Part shown: in pieces, positions 11,040 to 22,851 of the stretch | How the letters are laid out: every line of letters begins with the position of its first letter | Position numbering within the stretch: the stretch's first letter is position 1 | Assembly: GCA_018398815.1 (NCBI GenBank) | Contig: CM031616.1 | Coordinates: 68,409,477-68,473,476 of the forward strand | Direction: 5' to 3' | Length of the DNA: 64,000 nt | Origin: Conus ventricosus | Taxonomy: Eukaryota > Mollusca > Gastropoda > Neogastropoda > Conidae | The notes under the pieces: model-generated | Told to the model about the DNA's origin: nothing | Databases searched by the model: none | The model's input: the letters and a program-made list of their open reading frames with translations, nothing else | Program-made: the position numbers and the translations under genes

Positions 11040-12545
11040 CCGTTTTAAAATCTTAAATCCAAAAGAAAAAGTTTTTAAAATGTTAATTTCTCTCAAAAAA
11101 TTTGGTCAGCAGGGGGCAAACCTGAACAGGATCTTAGGGTCCCCTGTAAAATTTTGTGTCTACATCGGGGAAGTCCCCCACCCTAAAAGAACATTTTCTT
11201 GGGTTTGGGGCTGACAGGGGAATGCACCACGGACTTTTTCCCTTTTTAAAAAATAAGATGGGGAAAATACGAAAGGCCGGGGGTTTCGCCGCACAGAACC
11301 GTTTCCTCTTTACGACCCCCGATAGAGGGGGGAAGTCCTAAGGTTTTGGGCGGATCTGAAAGATTTGTTATTCGTTTGGGTTTCCAAAACCTCCCGCCCA
11401 AGTCTCTCCATAAATTTTTTAAATTTTTGGGGTTTCCACATCTGGCGGGGGGATAATTTTGGACATTTTCTTTGTGGTCTTGCTAAACGATAACCCTTTT
11501 CGTTCCCCCCCGATGCCAACATGGGCCGGAAACCCAAGCAAGAGTAATGTTGTAAAACCCTCCGCCTTCCTTGCTAAAAGTTAAAAAAAAAAAAAAAGTT
11601 CTGGATGCTGAAGGTTGCGGCCAGCTATGGCCTCCAAAGCTGACAGCGAATCCGACAGAACCAGAAAGTCCCTCTTCGAAGAATGGGAGATTATCTTCAA
11701 AGCCAGTACTAGAGCAGTAAGTTCAGCAGAATAGACAGAAGCATCTGAATGTATATGTTCCAACAATATCTGAGAAGGAGCCCCAGGGCAGTAGGCTGCA
11801 CAGGCCACTCCATCCTCAGACTTGGAACCGTCAGTGAAAACTTTTTGATAGGATGGGAATTTGGAACAGAGCTCGGCATACAAAGCCTTATACGCCAGAG
11901 AGCTGGTAGACTCCTTACGGAAAGCTGCGAGATCGAAACGAATCTCTGGTGTGAAAAAGGTCCATGGAGGTTGATCCGGAAACTTGGAAAAATCGGAAAC
12001 TACTCCCAGGTCTATACCTGCATTCCGCACGTGAGGCTGCATACGAAGCCCAAACGGCGGAATACATTTCGGGTTATTTTTAAACTTACTTTGGAACGGA
12101 GGGTCAAAAACACAGTCATAGGCAGGATTCTGCGGTTCTGAGAACAGTCGGATGTAATAATTCAAAGACAGTTTCAGCCTGCGGTTGGACAGTGAAGGTT
12201 CACCTGCCTCTGCATACAGGCTGTACACAGGGGTGGTGCGGAACGCTCCAAGACAGAGACGAAGCCCTTGATGGTGGATAGGGTCCAAGAGTTTGAGGTA
12301 AGATGATCTTGCGGAGCCATACACAGCACAACCGTAGTCCAGTTTGGAACGGACCAGGGCTCTGTAGAGGTGCAACAAAGTTTTCTTATCAGCGCCCCAG
12401 TCGGTGTGTGCTACGACCCGCAGAATATTCAGTGCCTTTTGGCAAGCAGTTTTGAGGTTTTTAATATGGCTGAGAAAGTTAAGTTTTTGGTCAAAATGAC
12501 TCCCAGAAATTTGGCCTCTTTAACAGCTGGAATCCCCCGTGGGAT
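11040..12545 (-). mobile_element. I-group LINE 3-prime half, cleaner copy
   Basis: Minus-strand RT C-terminal domain and RNase H, followed by a 3-prime region shared with 5,690-6,200. It is cut at 12,545, where an RTE-like 5-prime end begins. The part between here and ORF1 (13,900-14,410) is missing or lies in the N gap. Confidence 0.8.
11581..12378 (-). CDS. LINE ORF2 fragment: RT thumb/connection and RNase H
   Basis: A 265-codon open frame. It starts inside the element (LHLYRALVRSKLDYGCAVYG, the block after the RT palm) and reaches an RNase H domain: KVFTDGSKSEDG carries the first catalytic Asp, SVYSAELTALVLAL the catalytic Glu, and LVLSDSLSALEAI the second Asp. It ends in a lysine/phenylalanine-coding homopolymer at 11,581. 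The frame is lost there, and the last RNase H block (HVGIGGNE-type) continues in other frames near 11,480-11,540. RNase H degrades RNA in the RNA/DNA hybrid during reverse transcription. The upstream RT (FLGV block at about 12,515) is one base out of frame. The first Met is not a true start. Confidence 0.85.
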   Translation of the reverse strand: MLHLYRALVRSKLDYGCAVYGSARSSYLKLLDPIHHQGLRLCLGAFRTTPVYSLYAEAGEPSLSNRRLKLSLNYYIRLFSEPQNPAYDCVFDPPFQSKFKNNPKCIPPFGLRMQPHVRNAGIDLGVVSDFSKFPDQPPWTFFTPEIRFDLAAFRKESTSSLAYKALYAELCSKFPSYQKVFTDGSKSEDGVACAAYCPGAPSQILLEHIHSDASVYSAELTALVLALKIISHSSKRDFLVLSDSLSALEAIAGRNLQHPELFFFF

Positions 12546-12547
12546 TG

Positions 12548-12896
12548 CCGGGGTGTGCCTATGGAGGTGGCACTGCTAGAATTCAGCGTCCCTGCCAGTC
12601 ACCAGGCATGTCGTAAGAGGCGACTAAGGTGACACTGGTCCTCCAGGTTGGGGGTTGGGCACAGGGCTAACAACCCTGTCCCTTAAAAAAAATGATTGTT
12701 ACAGAAACCAATACCAGAGCATCCGACACAGATGGCGACGGCAATGAAGCACACCAGGCAACTGGACTGATGACGGACGACAGCCAAACCCGAGAGGGAG
12801 CTGGCGCCCCGATGGTGGATTTGCTGAAGCCGAAACAGAAGATGAGGGTGGGGTGCTGGAACGTCCAGACCTTGTACCAGATGGCAAGATGCCCCA
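12548..12896 (+). mobile_element. RTE-like LINE 5-prime end, cut by gap
   Basis: A leader with cgtaagaggcgactaa and gggctaacaaccctgtccc is followed by an open frame from 12,692. Residues 51-63 read MRVGCWNVQTLYQ, the start of an apurinic-type endonuclease domain (the WNVxTL motif) used by RTE and related LINEs to nick target DNA. The frame runs into the N gap after 68 residues. It is an independent insertion on the opposite strand to the I-group LINE around it. Confidence 0.75.
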
Positions 12897-13896
12897 NNNN
12901 NNNNNNNNNNNNNNNNNNNNNNNNNNNNNNNNNNNNNNNNNNNNNNNNNNNNNNNNNNNNNNNNNNNNNNNNNNNNNNNNNNNNNNNNNNNNNNNNNNNN
13001 NNNNNNNNNNNNNNNNNNNNNNNNNNNNNNNNNNNNNNNNNNNNNNNNNNNNNNNNNNNNNNNNNNNNNNNNNNNNNNNNNNNNNNNNNNNNNNNNNNNN
13101 NNNNNNNNNNNNNNNNNNNNNNNNNNNNNNNNNNNNNNNNNNNNNNNNNNNNNNNNNNNNNNNNNNNNNNNNNNNNNNNNNNNNNNNNNNNNNNNNNNNN
13201 NNNNNNNNNNNNNNNNNNNNNNNNNNNNNNNNNNNNNNNNNNNNNNNNNNNNNNNNNNNNNNNNNNNNNNNNNNNNNNNNNNNNNNNNNNNNNNNNNNNN
13301 NNNNNNNNNNNNNNNNNNNNNNNNNNNNNNNNNNNNNNNNNNNNNNNNNNNNNNNNNNNNNNNNNNNNNNNNNNNNNNNNNNNNNNNNNNNNNNNNNNNN
13401 NNNNNNNNNNNNNNNNNNNNNNNNNNNNNNNNNNNNNNNNNNNNNNNNNNNNNNNNNNNNNNNNNNNNNNNNNNNNNNNNNNNNNNNNNNNNNNNNNNNN
13501 NNNNNNNNNNNNNNNNNNNNNNNNNNNNNNNNNNNNNNNNNNNNNNNNNNNNNNNNNNNNNNNNNNNNNNNNNNNNNNNNNNNNNNNNNNNNNNNNNNNN
13601 NNNNNNNNNNNNNNNNNNNNNNNNNNNNNNNNNNNNNNNNNNNNNNNNNNNNNNNNNNNNNNNNNNNNNNNNNNNNNNNNNNNNNNNNNNNNNNNNNNNN
13701 NNNNNNNNNNNNNNNNNNNNNNNNNNNNNNNNNNNNNNNNNNNNNNNNNNNNNNNNNNNNNNNNNNNNNNNNNNNNNNNNNNNNNNNNNNNNNNNNNNNN
13801 NNNNNNNNNNNNNNNNNNNNNNNNNNNNNNNNNNNNNNNNNNNNNNNNNNNNNNNNNNNNNNNNNNNNNNNNNNNNNNNNNNNNNNNNNNNNNNNN
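12897..13896. other. Assembly gap of exactly 1,000 N
   Basis: A run of exactly 1,000 N, a typical placeholder length, so the true distance is unknown. Missing content should include the rest of the RTE element, and the endonuclease and RT start of the I-group LINE. Confidence 1.
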
Positions 13897-13899
13897 AGA

Positions 13900-14410
13900 A
13901 AGGTTGCAAGAGGTTTTGGTGGCCACTCTCTCTCACTTTCTTGACTGTCCCCTGCGCACCTCCGTCACACCCTGGGACGCCAGTTCCGTTTTTATTTCTG
14001 CCTCTGAGACACCCTTAGATCTCTGCAGCGAATCACACCTTTTGATGAATTTAACTGTTTATGGGGATCACCCTGATCTCCCTATCCACTAATTTTGTTG
14101 CCCTCAACAGCTGTCAGATTGTTTTCTTGATCGACATTGAACTAAAAAACGATCCATTCCTCAACCTTTTGACGGACTGAGGGTCACCTGCTAAGCCTTG
14201 AAAGCCCTTTTGAATAGCAAAAGGGCTCAGAGCTGAAAGGGGTCTTTCCTGCTCCGTCCCTTCCACCACGAGCCAGGAAGCCCAGAAACCTGTTTCTCTG
14301 TCGAAACCTCCGTGTCAGAATCGCTGTCAGAATAACTTTCCCCTGAAATAGGGGATGCCGCCTTCCTCTTCCTTTTGGGGGGGTTGTTTTTGATAAAGCC
14401 ATGTTTATTT
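13900..14410 (-). pseudogene. I-group LINE ORF1 (nucleic-acid-binding protein) fragment
   Basis: On the minus strand from about 14,402: MALSKTTPPK, then (one base out) RKRKAASPISGES and SDSDSDTEVSTEKQ. Next come PFAIQKGFQGLAGDPQSVKR and, further on, SEAEIKTELASQGVTEVRR. PFxIQKG..G..G.P..VKRL and ELxxQGVTxVRR are hallmarks of the ORF1 protein that precedes the polymerase ORF in jockey/I-type LINEs. At least two frame changes fall in C, G or T runs. The rest is lost in the N gap. Confidence 0.75.
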
Positions 14411-15130
14411 TATTATATTTCATCCCTCCCTTTACCCACCCACCTTGGAGTCCAACTAAGGGCCAGGGCCAAGAAACCAATGTCTTGACCCCTTCCGGGC
14501 TTCGGGAGAGACATACGACAAACAGAAGCAACTAACCCTATCCCCCCTGATCATGCTCAACTCCCGGGACAGAGAGCTGAGCACTGCAGGGGTTCACATG
14601 GCCAGCAGGGAACTGCTTGTCTTGCCCCCAGCCCCAAGAAGGGGAGCCGATTAGTACAACACCGGGCCAAAGTGTACTCCCTGTCTAGGAGAGGTCCGAG
14701 CCAAAGTGATGTGTTGAGAGCACAGGCCTCCTCAAGCACTGGCCCTCTCAATCACCAGGACCTCAGGTCGCAACCGCACGGCAAACACGGGGATCTTAAG
14801 GAGACCACAGAGAGAAAAGGAGTGTGGAAAAGAAGACTTGAAGGGGAGACGAAGATAGAAAAGGGCCAAATAAGGGAGGCAGAAAACAAGAAAAGGAGAA
14901 AGCGGGTTACTCTTAGTCAGGATCCTCACCCTTAGCCTATCTGACATGGGAAGCCCTACCGGGGGCATCAACTCCTTACCACGTTATGCTTAGGCCAAAC
15001 AGCATCTGCACCTCTCAGGCCTAGAAGCAGTTTTAAAAAACCAGCCTATCTTCGAGTATTGATGCCCCCGCCAGCAAAGCCTAAGGGATCACTGGACCAA
15101 CCAAGCCCTCCGACCACGACAAGGTCGCAA
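14411..15130 (-). other. Probable 5-prime region of the LINE and flank
   Basis: Upstream of ORF1 and shared with the distorted copy (10,161-10,720). I see no protein signal. The exact 5-prime end of the LINE cannot be placed; similarity to the other copy fades by about 14,940. Confidence 0.4.
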
Positions 15131-15139
15131 CCCCCCGGG

Positions 15140-15256
15140 GGGGGCGTGCGAGCGTGCGTGCGTGCGAGGGTGTGTGGTGTGTGTGTGTGTGTGTGTGTGT
15201 GTGAGTGTGTGAGTGTGTGTGGGGTGTGTGTGTGAGTGTGTGTGTGTGTGAGTGGT
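15140..15256. repeat. GT-rich microsatellite
   Basis: Imperfect (GT)n with gagt and gggt interruptions after a G run. Confidence 0.9.
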
Positions 15257-15982
15257 GTGCAGAGCTATAAGTTACGTTTTCTATTTGTCAAGAATATTTT
15301 TCCTTTTTTTTTTCTCTTGTTAAGTATATTTCACTAAAAAAAAAAAGAAAACTTAAGACCAATACATCAAACACTACTTCTCTACAACAGAAAGCCGCTC
15401 AAAGAATCAGCTGAAAAAAGAAAAAAACTGGTGTCCAACAGTCAGCGACTGAAATGCAGTCAACAGCAAAAAGATATACTCCATGTAAACTGATAACCAC
15501 ACCATGATAACCTTTTGAATTATTCTACAGATCCTGATTGGCACTGTTTCTAACTGATGAGAGCATTAGAATAGTTCTTACCCAAACACAGTCTTTTTGT
15601 GCTTCGTCTTGTTTTGTTGTCACAGGAAGTGTATCCAGGAAAAGTGCTAGCACAAGTTGAAAGTGAAGGAAAGAGGTGGGTTTTACAAACAGTCACACAT
15701 CACTTTCATTCTGCGTCCAATGTGCACTGCACACATTATTTTTCAAGGTTTCCAGTAATCTTTTGGCAGCCTTCTCAACCATATAAATCTTTTTCCCCAT
15801 CACTCTTATTCTTCTTCTGTTTCCCGAACAACACGCTTCTTGACAAAAATCTCTCAAGCACACTTAAAAGTACTGATCATGCAAAATCTGGCTGGAAAAT
15901 CTCGTGGGAAGATAAAATCAAGTTTGTCAAATTACATGAGTCTATTTCAAAATTCAAACTTCTTTTTTCTGAAGCACTGCAC
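15257..15982. other. Unassigned; one weak exon-like segment
   Basis: At 15,626-15,675 a 50-bp segment (reading EVYPGKVLAQVESEGK) is bounded by a tgttgtcacag acceptor and an agag|gtggg donor. That is exon-like but too short to identify. The rest shows nothing I can name. An A run of about 19 bases ends the stretch at 16,002. Confidence 0.25.
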
Positions 15983-16002
15983 TAAAAAAAAAAAAAAAAA
16001 AA

Positions 16003-16283
16003 ACCCCTTCCCCTGACCGATGGATACTGTTCAGACAACTCTGATGTGGCCTGCATCCAAGAGACCTGTGAAGGCAGCAGAACTGCTGCAGCTGAGCAGC
16101 GCAGGATGGTCAGGAAGACCATGTCAACAGATCTCCAGCTGCTGCCACCATCCCCTGTCCATACTGTGATAGATCTTTCCAGGCGCAGATCGGCCTGACC
16201 AACCATCTACGCAGTCACCCCCCCGATCCCAGGATGACCAGATGGTCTTCTTCGTCTCGACAGACAAACAACACAAGAACACA
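16003..16283 (+). mobile_element. RTE-like LINE 3-prime end fragment
   Basis: About 16,148-16,215 encodes CPYCDRSFQAQIGLTNHLRS, a C2H2 zinc finger of the kind that closes the ORF of many RTE-type elements (C-P-x-C, then IGLxxHLRxH). Just upstream a neighbouring frame stays open for about 50 codons, one base out. The fragment ends near acaacataaag. No RT remains. Confidence 0.6.
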
Positions 16284-16436
16284 ACATAAAGTAAGGTAAG
16301 GTAATGTTGCTTATAACCCAGCTGACCGCAAAGGCCATATGATGGCTGTCACCACGTTAATCCAAGAGACACCTGAATCCAACCTGTAGGTTCACAATAA
16401 GAGGACACCAAAACTTCCAGATGGATGGCTGTAGCC

Positions 16437-16612
16437 AATACAGCCAAGGTGTGGCCAGCACTGAAGACAAAATTCATTGGCTACAGCCAAGGTGTGACCA
16501 GTACTGATGACAAAATTCATTGGCTACTGCCAAGGTGTGGCCAGTACTGATGACAAAATTCATTGGCTACAGCCAAGGTGTGGCCAGTACTGATGACAAA
16601 ATTCATTGGCAC
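16437..16612. repeat. 43-bp tandem repeat, four copies
   Basis: The phrase gccaaggtgtggccagtact followed by gatgacaaaattcattgg recurs every 43 bases from 16,441. Confidence 0.9.
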
Positions 16613-16627
16613 AAAGTAGCGCCCAGA

Positions 16628-16712
16628 CGCCGGAATCCCCCATCGTATGAACAGTGGCTTATGGCTGCCTTAATGGCGGATAAAAAAACGGTCATACACA
16701 CAAAACTCCACT
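16628..16712 (+). mobile_element. Short SINE body fragment
   Basis: The block gccttaatggcggataaaaa...cggtcatacacacaaaactcc is the reverse complement of 1,310-1,340 in the SINE-associated sequence near the window start. It is a dispersed piece of that family or of its flank. Confidence 0.5.
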
Positions 16713-17704
16713 GCCTGCCTATACAGGCAGTGTCCGCAGGAGTGTCAACCTGCCTACGCAGAAAGAATAAACAGTGGCAGAGTACGGCCAGTTCTCAGGC
16801 ATGGAGTGACAGCACAGGACACAGCAACCAAGTCCAGTCCTGAGGAAAGTCAGCACAAGCTGCAGAACGAAACAGCCAACGTCATCCCTCTAGAGCCAGG
16901 TAGTCAATCTGCCCCGAGAGCTGGTGACCACCATCACTGGGCTAGGATCTGCCAAGTCCACGAGAGACACAACCCTGATCCAGGCAGCCAAGTTCAGGCG
17001 ACCTTCAGACAGACACAGTGACAGAGAACATAAATACAAACAAACAAACAAACAAAAAAGGCAGTTTGGATCATTTCAGGCTCCCAAGGTCCGAACAACT
17101 TGTCTTCATCATCAATTGTCTCCCTTCCCTTCGCGCAGCTCGCACAGTCATGCTGCAGTGGACACAGACCTGTTCACGCTAAAACGGCTTTTGGTGTATT
17201 TTTCAACGAAGAGGAGCATATTTTCTACAAAGAGTGTGTACAAATTTCTGTCAAATCAGGAGGGAGAAAGGGTGGGGTCCTTCATCTTGTTTTCACCTGC
17301 CATCACAGTGCGGATGCTTCTTGCCAGTAGTCACCACCTCATCTTGCAATGACTACGGATAACAGGTTCTTTCTGACACAAATTACTTTCAAACCTGACT
17401 CGTCAGCATACTTCGGCACTCGCTCATGCTCTCTCGCCAGTGTTTTTTGACAATACAGGGCATGCTGTCGAAGAAACAGATGGTGCGAAACGCGATTTCA
17501 CATGCAGAAGTTAGCAAGAGTTGTCACTCTTTGGTCAAAGCCTCCGCCGCAGTGTTTTCCATAAGCTGAGCTACCACTTAAGAACTTGGTCCCCAGAAGT
17601 TTTTTAGATGTATTTCTTTGTTATTCATTGTATGACCCTACTTTCGCCAACATGTGTACAAAACACGCAAAATTGTTTGGGTGAACACGTCTGTGGATAC
17701 CATC
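16713..17704. other. Unassigned; one coding-like frame
   Basis: A plus-strand frame at 17,100-17,330 has an amino-acid composition that looks protein-like (for example AFGVFFNEEEHIFYKECVQI) and ends in a stop. I do not recognise it and see no good splice sites. Part of 17,400-17,704 may be the upstream portion of the left Gypsy LTR. Confidence 0.25.
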
Positions 17705-17844
17705 CTAGAGAATTATCATCTCATTTGCTTCCTTTCTGTTTCTTTTGTATGTTTCAGCACCCATTGCCATCATATGTCTTCACTGTCATCACGCACGTTT
17801 AAGAAATAAAGACGATTCAAAAACAAGATGTCCCACTTATTTAT
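17705..17844 (+). repeat. Left LTR-like direct repeat
   Basis: Shares tatcatctcatttgcttcc, acgcacgtttaagaaataaa and tcccacttattta with 22,852-22,995. The true left LTR edge is not visible. Confidence 0.7.
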
Positions 17845-17864
17845 GAAGACAATATAGGACAATC

Positions 17865-18870
17865 ATGGCAACCATCAAGTGCCCAGCACCCGACTGCGAT
17901 GCTGAATGGCCGACGGCCACCCGACTGACGTCCTTACCCGCCTTCTGGACATTCACAGTGCCACAGCCCATGCAGCTCACGCGCACTGTGCCTGCTCCAG
18001 CTACGGCGGCCAAGGCAGAAAAGGTTCGGCGTCCCACGGTGTCAGCAGCGGGTACCAGCGAAGAGTGGCGTACTTCGTCCGAAGATGGACAGACTACAAA
18101 CAGCCACCCACCTCAAGGGTCGGACATGTGTTCCAACTGTTGGTGCTGTGATGAGGGACTGTGCAAAGACCTCCTGTGCAAAGACCTCACGCGGACCTTC
18201 GGTGCTCTGGCCTCCAGTGACGAGGAGACCATTCTGACGAACATGAAGAACGCTTGCAGTGCGCCGGGAGAACATAATGGTCGCACGTGTCCAGTTACAA
18301 CAGATGCGGCAGGACAGAGATGACCTATCAGAGCTTCGCTGCTCGACTTAGAGGGCAAGCAGGAGTCTGTAGCTTCAACATTAAATGCCATCTGATACAT
18401 GCGGTGCAAGCGTCGACTACAGTGACGTCATGGTTCGGGGACGTCCTCATCAGGGGCCTTAACGATGAAGAAATCCGCTAGACATCCTGGTGAGTCCACG
18501 ACAAGACATGTCACTGGAGATGCGCTTCGCTATGTTGAGGCCAAGGAAAATGGCAAGAGATCCGCCAGCCGCCTCATTGGAGGCAGCTCGTCCATCGTCG
18601 CTGCGTCAACTCCTACAAGCGTCAGGACAAACTCCCGTGCGGAGGGAGCAGAAATCCGACCTTGTCGACCACGTGTAGCTATTGTGGCAGATCGGGGCAT
18701 AGAGCAGCAGGCAAGAGCGCATGAAAAGCTGTCCAGCGTACGGGAAACAGTGCACCAAGTGCGGGACCCGCCAACCACTTTGCAAACGTCTGTAGGAAAA
18801 CATCACAGCAACAATGCCAACCCTGCCCAATCTCCCTCACCTAACGCCGTGACACACTTCTGCCACCTTT
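17865..18870 (+). pseudogene. Gypsy gag remnant with zinc knuckles
   Basis: Starts MATIKCPAPDCDAEWPTA at 17,865, just after the LTR. It continues in shifting frames through RRWTDYK, LTRTFGALASSDEETI, FAARLRGQAGVCSF and LIRGLNDEEIR, which is the capsid-like pattern ending in a retroviral-type capsid C-terminus. A cysteine-rich tail follows (about 18,670-18,800) with CCHC-like knuckles. Gag packages element RNA. At least five frame changes; not translatable as it stands. Confidence 0.75.
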
Positions 18871-18959
18871 GACAGCCTTGCAGTTCTGAGGAAGCGACTC
18901 CAATGTCTAATGCTGACTCCATCAGCTTAGACCACCATGTATACAACGAATTCTGTGAG

Positions 18960-21900
18960 GCATGGAGAAACGAGCTTCTGACCCTCAGCCTTTCGTTGAC
19001 CTCGCCATCCACGCTGTGCCCTCGACATCCAGTCCCTTGGCTTCCCCACGCCCCTCTCTGCCCTCACCGCTCCTGTCACCTTCCCAGCCATGGCAGACAC
19101 TGGATGCCAGTCATGCCTGCTGGCATGGCACTTCTCAGATGGGCCTCGATCGCCGCACCTCCTGCCCGTCAAGATGAAGATGACGGCATGCAATCATGAG
19201 ACTATAAAACATTATTGGACCCTCGCCCTCCGGATCTCGGGAACTCCACGTCTAACACAGAGCTGGAAACTCGCCAGATGGTATACTTTACCACTGTCAC
19301 TGACCGGATGTTTCTAAGCAAACAGGCATGCATTGCACTTGGGATGATTCCACCCACTTCCCCACCATCGCGAGACAAGTGCCGCCAGCAATACCGAGGA
19401 CGCTCCACCCACTGACACACAGACATCCCCATGCACGTGCCCCCGACGCCAACCACCACCACCACCCCAACGTCCCTCCCATTCCCTGCTACAGAAGAGA
19501 ACAGGGAACGTTTGGAGAAGTGGCTGCTGGACTTTTACAACTCCGCTCTTTCAATGTGTGTGAACACCAACCACTCCCCAAAGAAGTCTGGGTCCGCCAA
19601 AACGCCTCATGGTTGACCCTGACGCCCACCCCGTCGCCCACCACACACCCCTAATCCCAGTCCCCGTCCACTGGCAGGACGACGTACAAGGCTGGCCTCG
19701 ATTCAAGATGTCCGTCTAGTGTCATTGAGCCGTCCCGATTGGCACCCCGTCCACTTGGTGTCACAAATGGTCATCTGCCAAAGAAGTCAGGAAGCCCCGG
19801 CGCACGGTGGACTTGCAGCCCTTGAACCGACACGCCACGCGGAGACACATCACACCCAGTCACCCTTCCACCAGCTCGCAAGGTGCCACACCACACGAAG
19901 AAGACCGTGTTCGACGCTTGGAACGGATATCACAGTATCGCCCTAGATGAGACGGATAGACACCTGACAACATTCATTACCCCATGGGTCGCTACCGCTA
20001 ACCGCTACCCTCGTCGCCCCCCAGGGATACATCTCATCTGGAGACGATATAGCCGCCGCTTTGACGAGATCGTCGCCGACTTTCCCCAGAAGACCAATTG
20101 TGGATGACACCCTCATGTGGTCCAACACCATCGAGACTTGTTCTTCCAAGCCGTGAGGTGGCTCGACATCTGTGGTAACAACGGCATCATCCTCAACCCC
20201 TCCAAATTCCAGTTCGGCAAGGACACGGTCGAATTTGCGGTTTGAGATCACACCCACCACTGTGCGCCCTTGTGGTGCTACCTCGAGGCCATCCAACACT
20301 TCCGACCCCACAGAATATCACGACTAAGGAGCTGGTTCGCTTGGTAAACCAGTGTCATACACCTTCGCGGCGGCTGAGCGAATGCTGCCTTTCCGAGTAT
20401 CTTCTCAAGACGGGCACTCGATTCCACTGGACAGACAAGCTTGACCGCCTCTTCAACGAGACGAAGGCGCTGATCGTCGGCGAAATCCACCAAGGGTGGA
20501 GATCTTCGACAAGTCCAGACCTACCTGCCTCGCCACAGACTGGAGCAAGGAGGCGTTGGATTCTGGCTCTTTCAGAAACACTGCCCCTGCCTCTCCTCCA
20601 GACCTTTCTGCTGCAAGACAGGATGGCGTATCACTTTGGTGGAAGCCGATTCACCTCGGGCTGAATCCCGTACGCAACCCTCGAAGGCGAAGCTCTAGCT
20701 GTCATTGACGCCCTCGACAAAGCCCGTCACTATACTCTGGGCTGCTCTGACCTCATCATCGCCGTGGACCACAAACCTCTGCTGAAGACATTCGGTGACT
20801 GCTGCCTTGATGACATTCCAACCCCCGTCTTCGCAATCTCAAGGAAAAATCACTTCGATAACCGCTTCCGTGTCGTCCACATCCCCGGCCTATGTCACGC
20901 TGCGGCAGACGCTGCCCTCCGCAAACCTGTAGGCAAGCCCGCCACTCTGGCACTTCCTGACGACGTAGCATCCATGGCCCCCACCGCTGACTCTCCCCCA
21001 CCCACTGGACTGCCACAGTCTTTCCTATCCCCATACGCACCCGTCAGCAGGATGGCACCCTTCAAGTCTGTACGCAGACTGCTCGGCACCATGGAGTATC
21101 AAATCAGACCTGGGATGACATCCGCCTCGCCACAGTCAGCGACCCCACCATGACCGCCCTGAGTAACACCATCGAAGATGGCTTCCCAGAAGACAGAACC
21201 TGCTAGCCCCTGACCTCCGCCCATACCACCAATTCCGTGACTTCCTCACCACTTTTGATGGAGTCATACTCTACAAACGATCGTGTGGTCATACCCCCAT
21301 CACTTCGAGACCGCGTCCTCCAGTGTCTTCACTCGGCGCACCAGGGAGTCACACAGATGTGCTCTCGAGCGGAGTCATCCTTCTTCTGGCCCGGAATGAC
21401 CCCGCCATCACAGACATGCGAGCCCAATGCCAGTCCTGCAACCCCATGCACCCTCTCAGCCCAGCGCACCCCCAACACCACCGATGAACCCGCGTACCCG
21501 TTCCAGTGCATCACGGCTGATTACTTTCATTATCGTGGCCACAACTACCTTGTGGCTGTTGACAGATACGTAACTGGCCGATCGTAGAGAGGCTGCACAC
21601 GGTGCTACTGGCTAGTCGCTGCCCTGCGCCGGATCTTTGTCACATATGGGATCAGCGATGAACTAACTTCCGATGGCGGACCCGAGTTCACCTCCCTCAC
21701 CACAAAAACATTTCTAAAGAACTGGGGCGTCAACCACCGGCTCTCATCAGTTGCCTTTCCTCATGCCAACTGCCGTGCTGAAGTTGGAGTCAAGACTGTC
21801 AAACCCTCATCACGGACAACACTGGCGCGCAGGGTCCCTGGACACTGACAAGTTTCAACGCGCAATGCTCCAATACAGAAACACACCTGACCGGGACACT

Positions 21901-22250
21901 CGCCCTCTCCCCCGGCCATGTGCATTTTTGGACGCCCCATTCGAGACTTCATCCCCATTCACCCGGAAATACCACCTCACACTACTTGGCGGGAGACACT
22001 CATGTCCCGCGAGGAGGCGCTGAAAACAGACACATGTGTGCAGCCGAGCGCCTGTCAGAACACACCCCGCATTTTCACACCATTGCTGTCGGTGACTGCG
22101 TCCGCATCCAAAACCAAACTGGACCTCATCCGACCAAATGGACAAGACAGCATGGTCATCGAGGTGCGCCAGTTCGACCAGTATGTCGTGCGTGTTGATG
22201 GCTCTGGTCGCGTCCCCTCCGCAACAGGAAGTTTCTACGGAAATACACAC
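18960..22250 (+). pseudogene. Gypsy pol remnant: protease, RT, RNase H, integrase
   Basis: Protease: MADTGCQSCL at about 19,090 carries the D-T-G of an aspartic protease. RT: VFDAWNGYHSIALDETDRH at about 19,905, then the catalytic V-D-D at 20,100-20,108. RNase H: ATDWSKE at about 20,530 and AVDHKPLL at about 20,762. Integrase: HSAHQGVTQM with FFWPGMT at about 21,335-21,400 (zinc-binding HHCC region), a DYF block at about 21,520, and SDGGPEF near 21,670. Frames change repeatedly and several stops occur. The order protease-RT-RNase H-integrase defines Ty3/Gypsy rather than Copia. Confidence 0.85.
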
Positions 22251-22851
22251 CGGTCATCCCACGACGCCCATCCTGATGGCCCCAGGCCACACACCCACAC
22301 TGCCTACGGCCCGCACAGAGCCCACAGCCCCCATTGTTCCTCTGCCCAGGCTGCCCCCTCAGCCGGTCCATCACTCCCAACTGCTCCCCACACCCACCAA
22401 TCATGAACCCACACAGCCGCCAGCCCTTGTTCCCTCACCCCCACCACAGCCGCCCATCACATCAGACCCGCGTCCAGGTCCCGTAGCTGAGGCGACACAT
22501 CCCACTTCGAGGGCTACGGTCGTCAGCGTCCCAAGAGCTGTACGCGCCCTGATGCCGCACAACGCCCCTGGCCTGAAGGAGCAAGCTGTCCGCCCCTGGT
22601 GCAGACCCCTCCCCTGGCCGCCCCGGCGCTCAACCAGAAGAGACCTAACTGTCACGCTGCTGATGACACTCTTTTCATTATACTCGTTATAGTCACCCCT
22701 TTATATTTCATTTATGCTATCCAGCTTTCAAAAATTTCTTTTTCAGAAGCAAGAGGCCAACTATACTTTTCGAACTCTTATCTTTTGACTCAGCTAGAGT
22801 CCATGAACTTTTTGATTCAGTCTTTTCGTGTCACTCCAAAGACTTGGGGGG

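Noticed and set aside
12667..14092. Open frames of 360-470 codons crossing the N gap on both strands
   Set aside because: About 330 of the codons are unknown N; only the flanking LINE parts carry signal.
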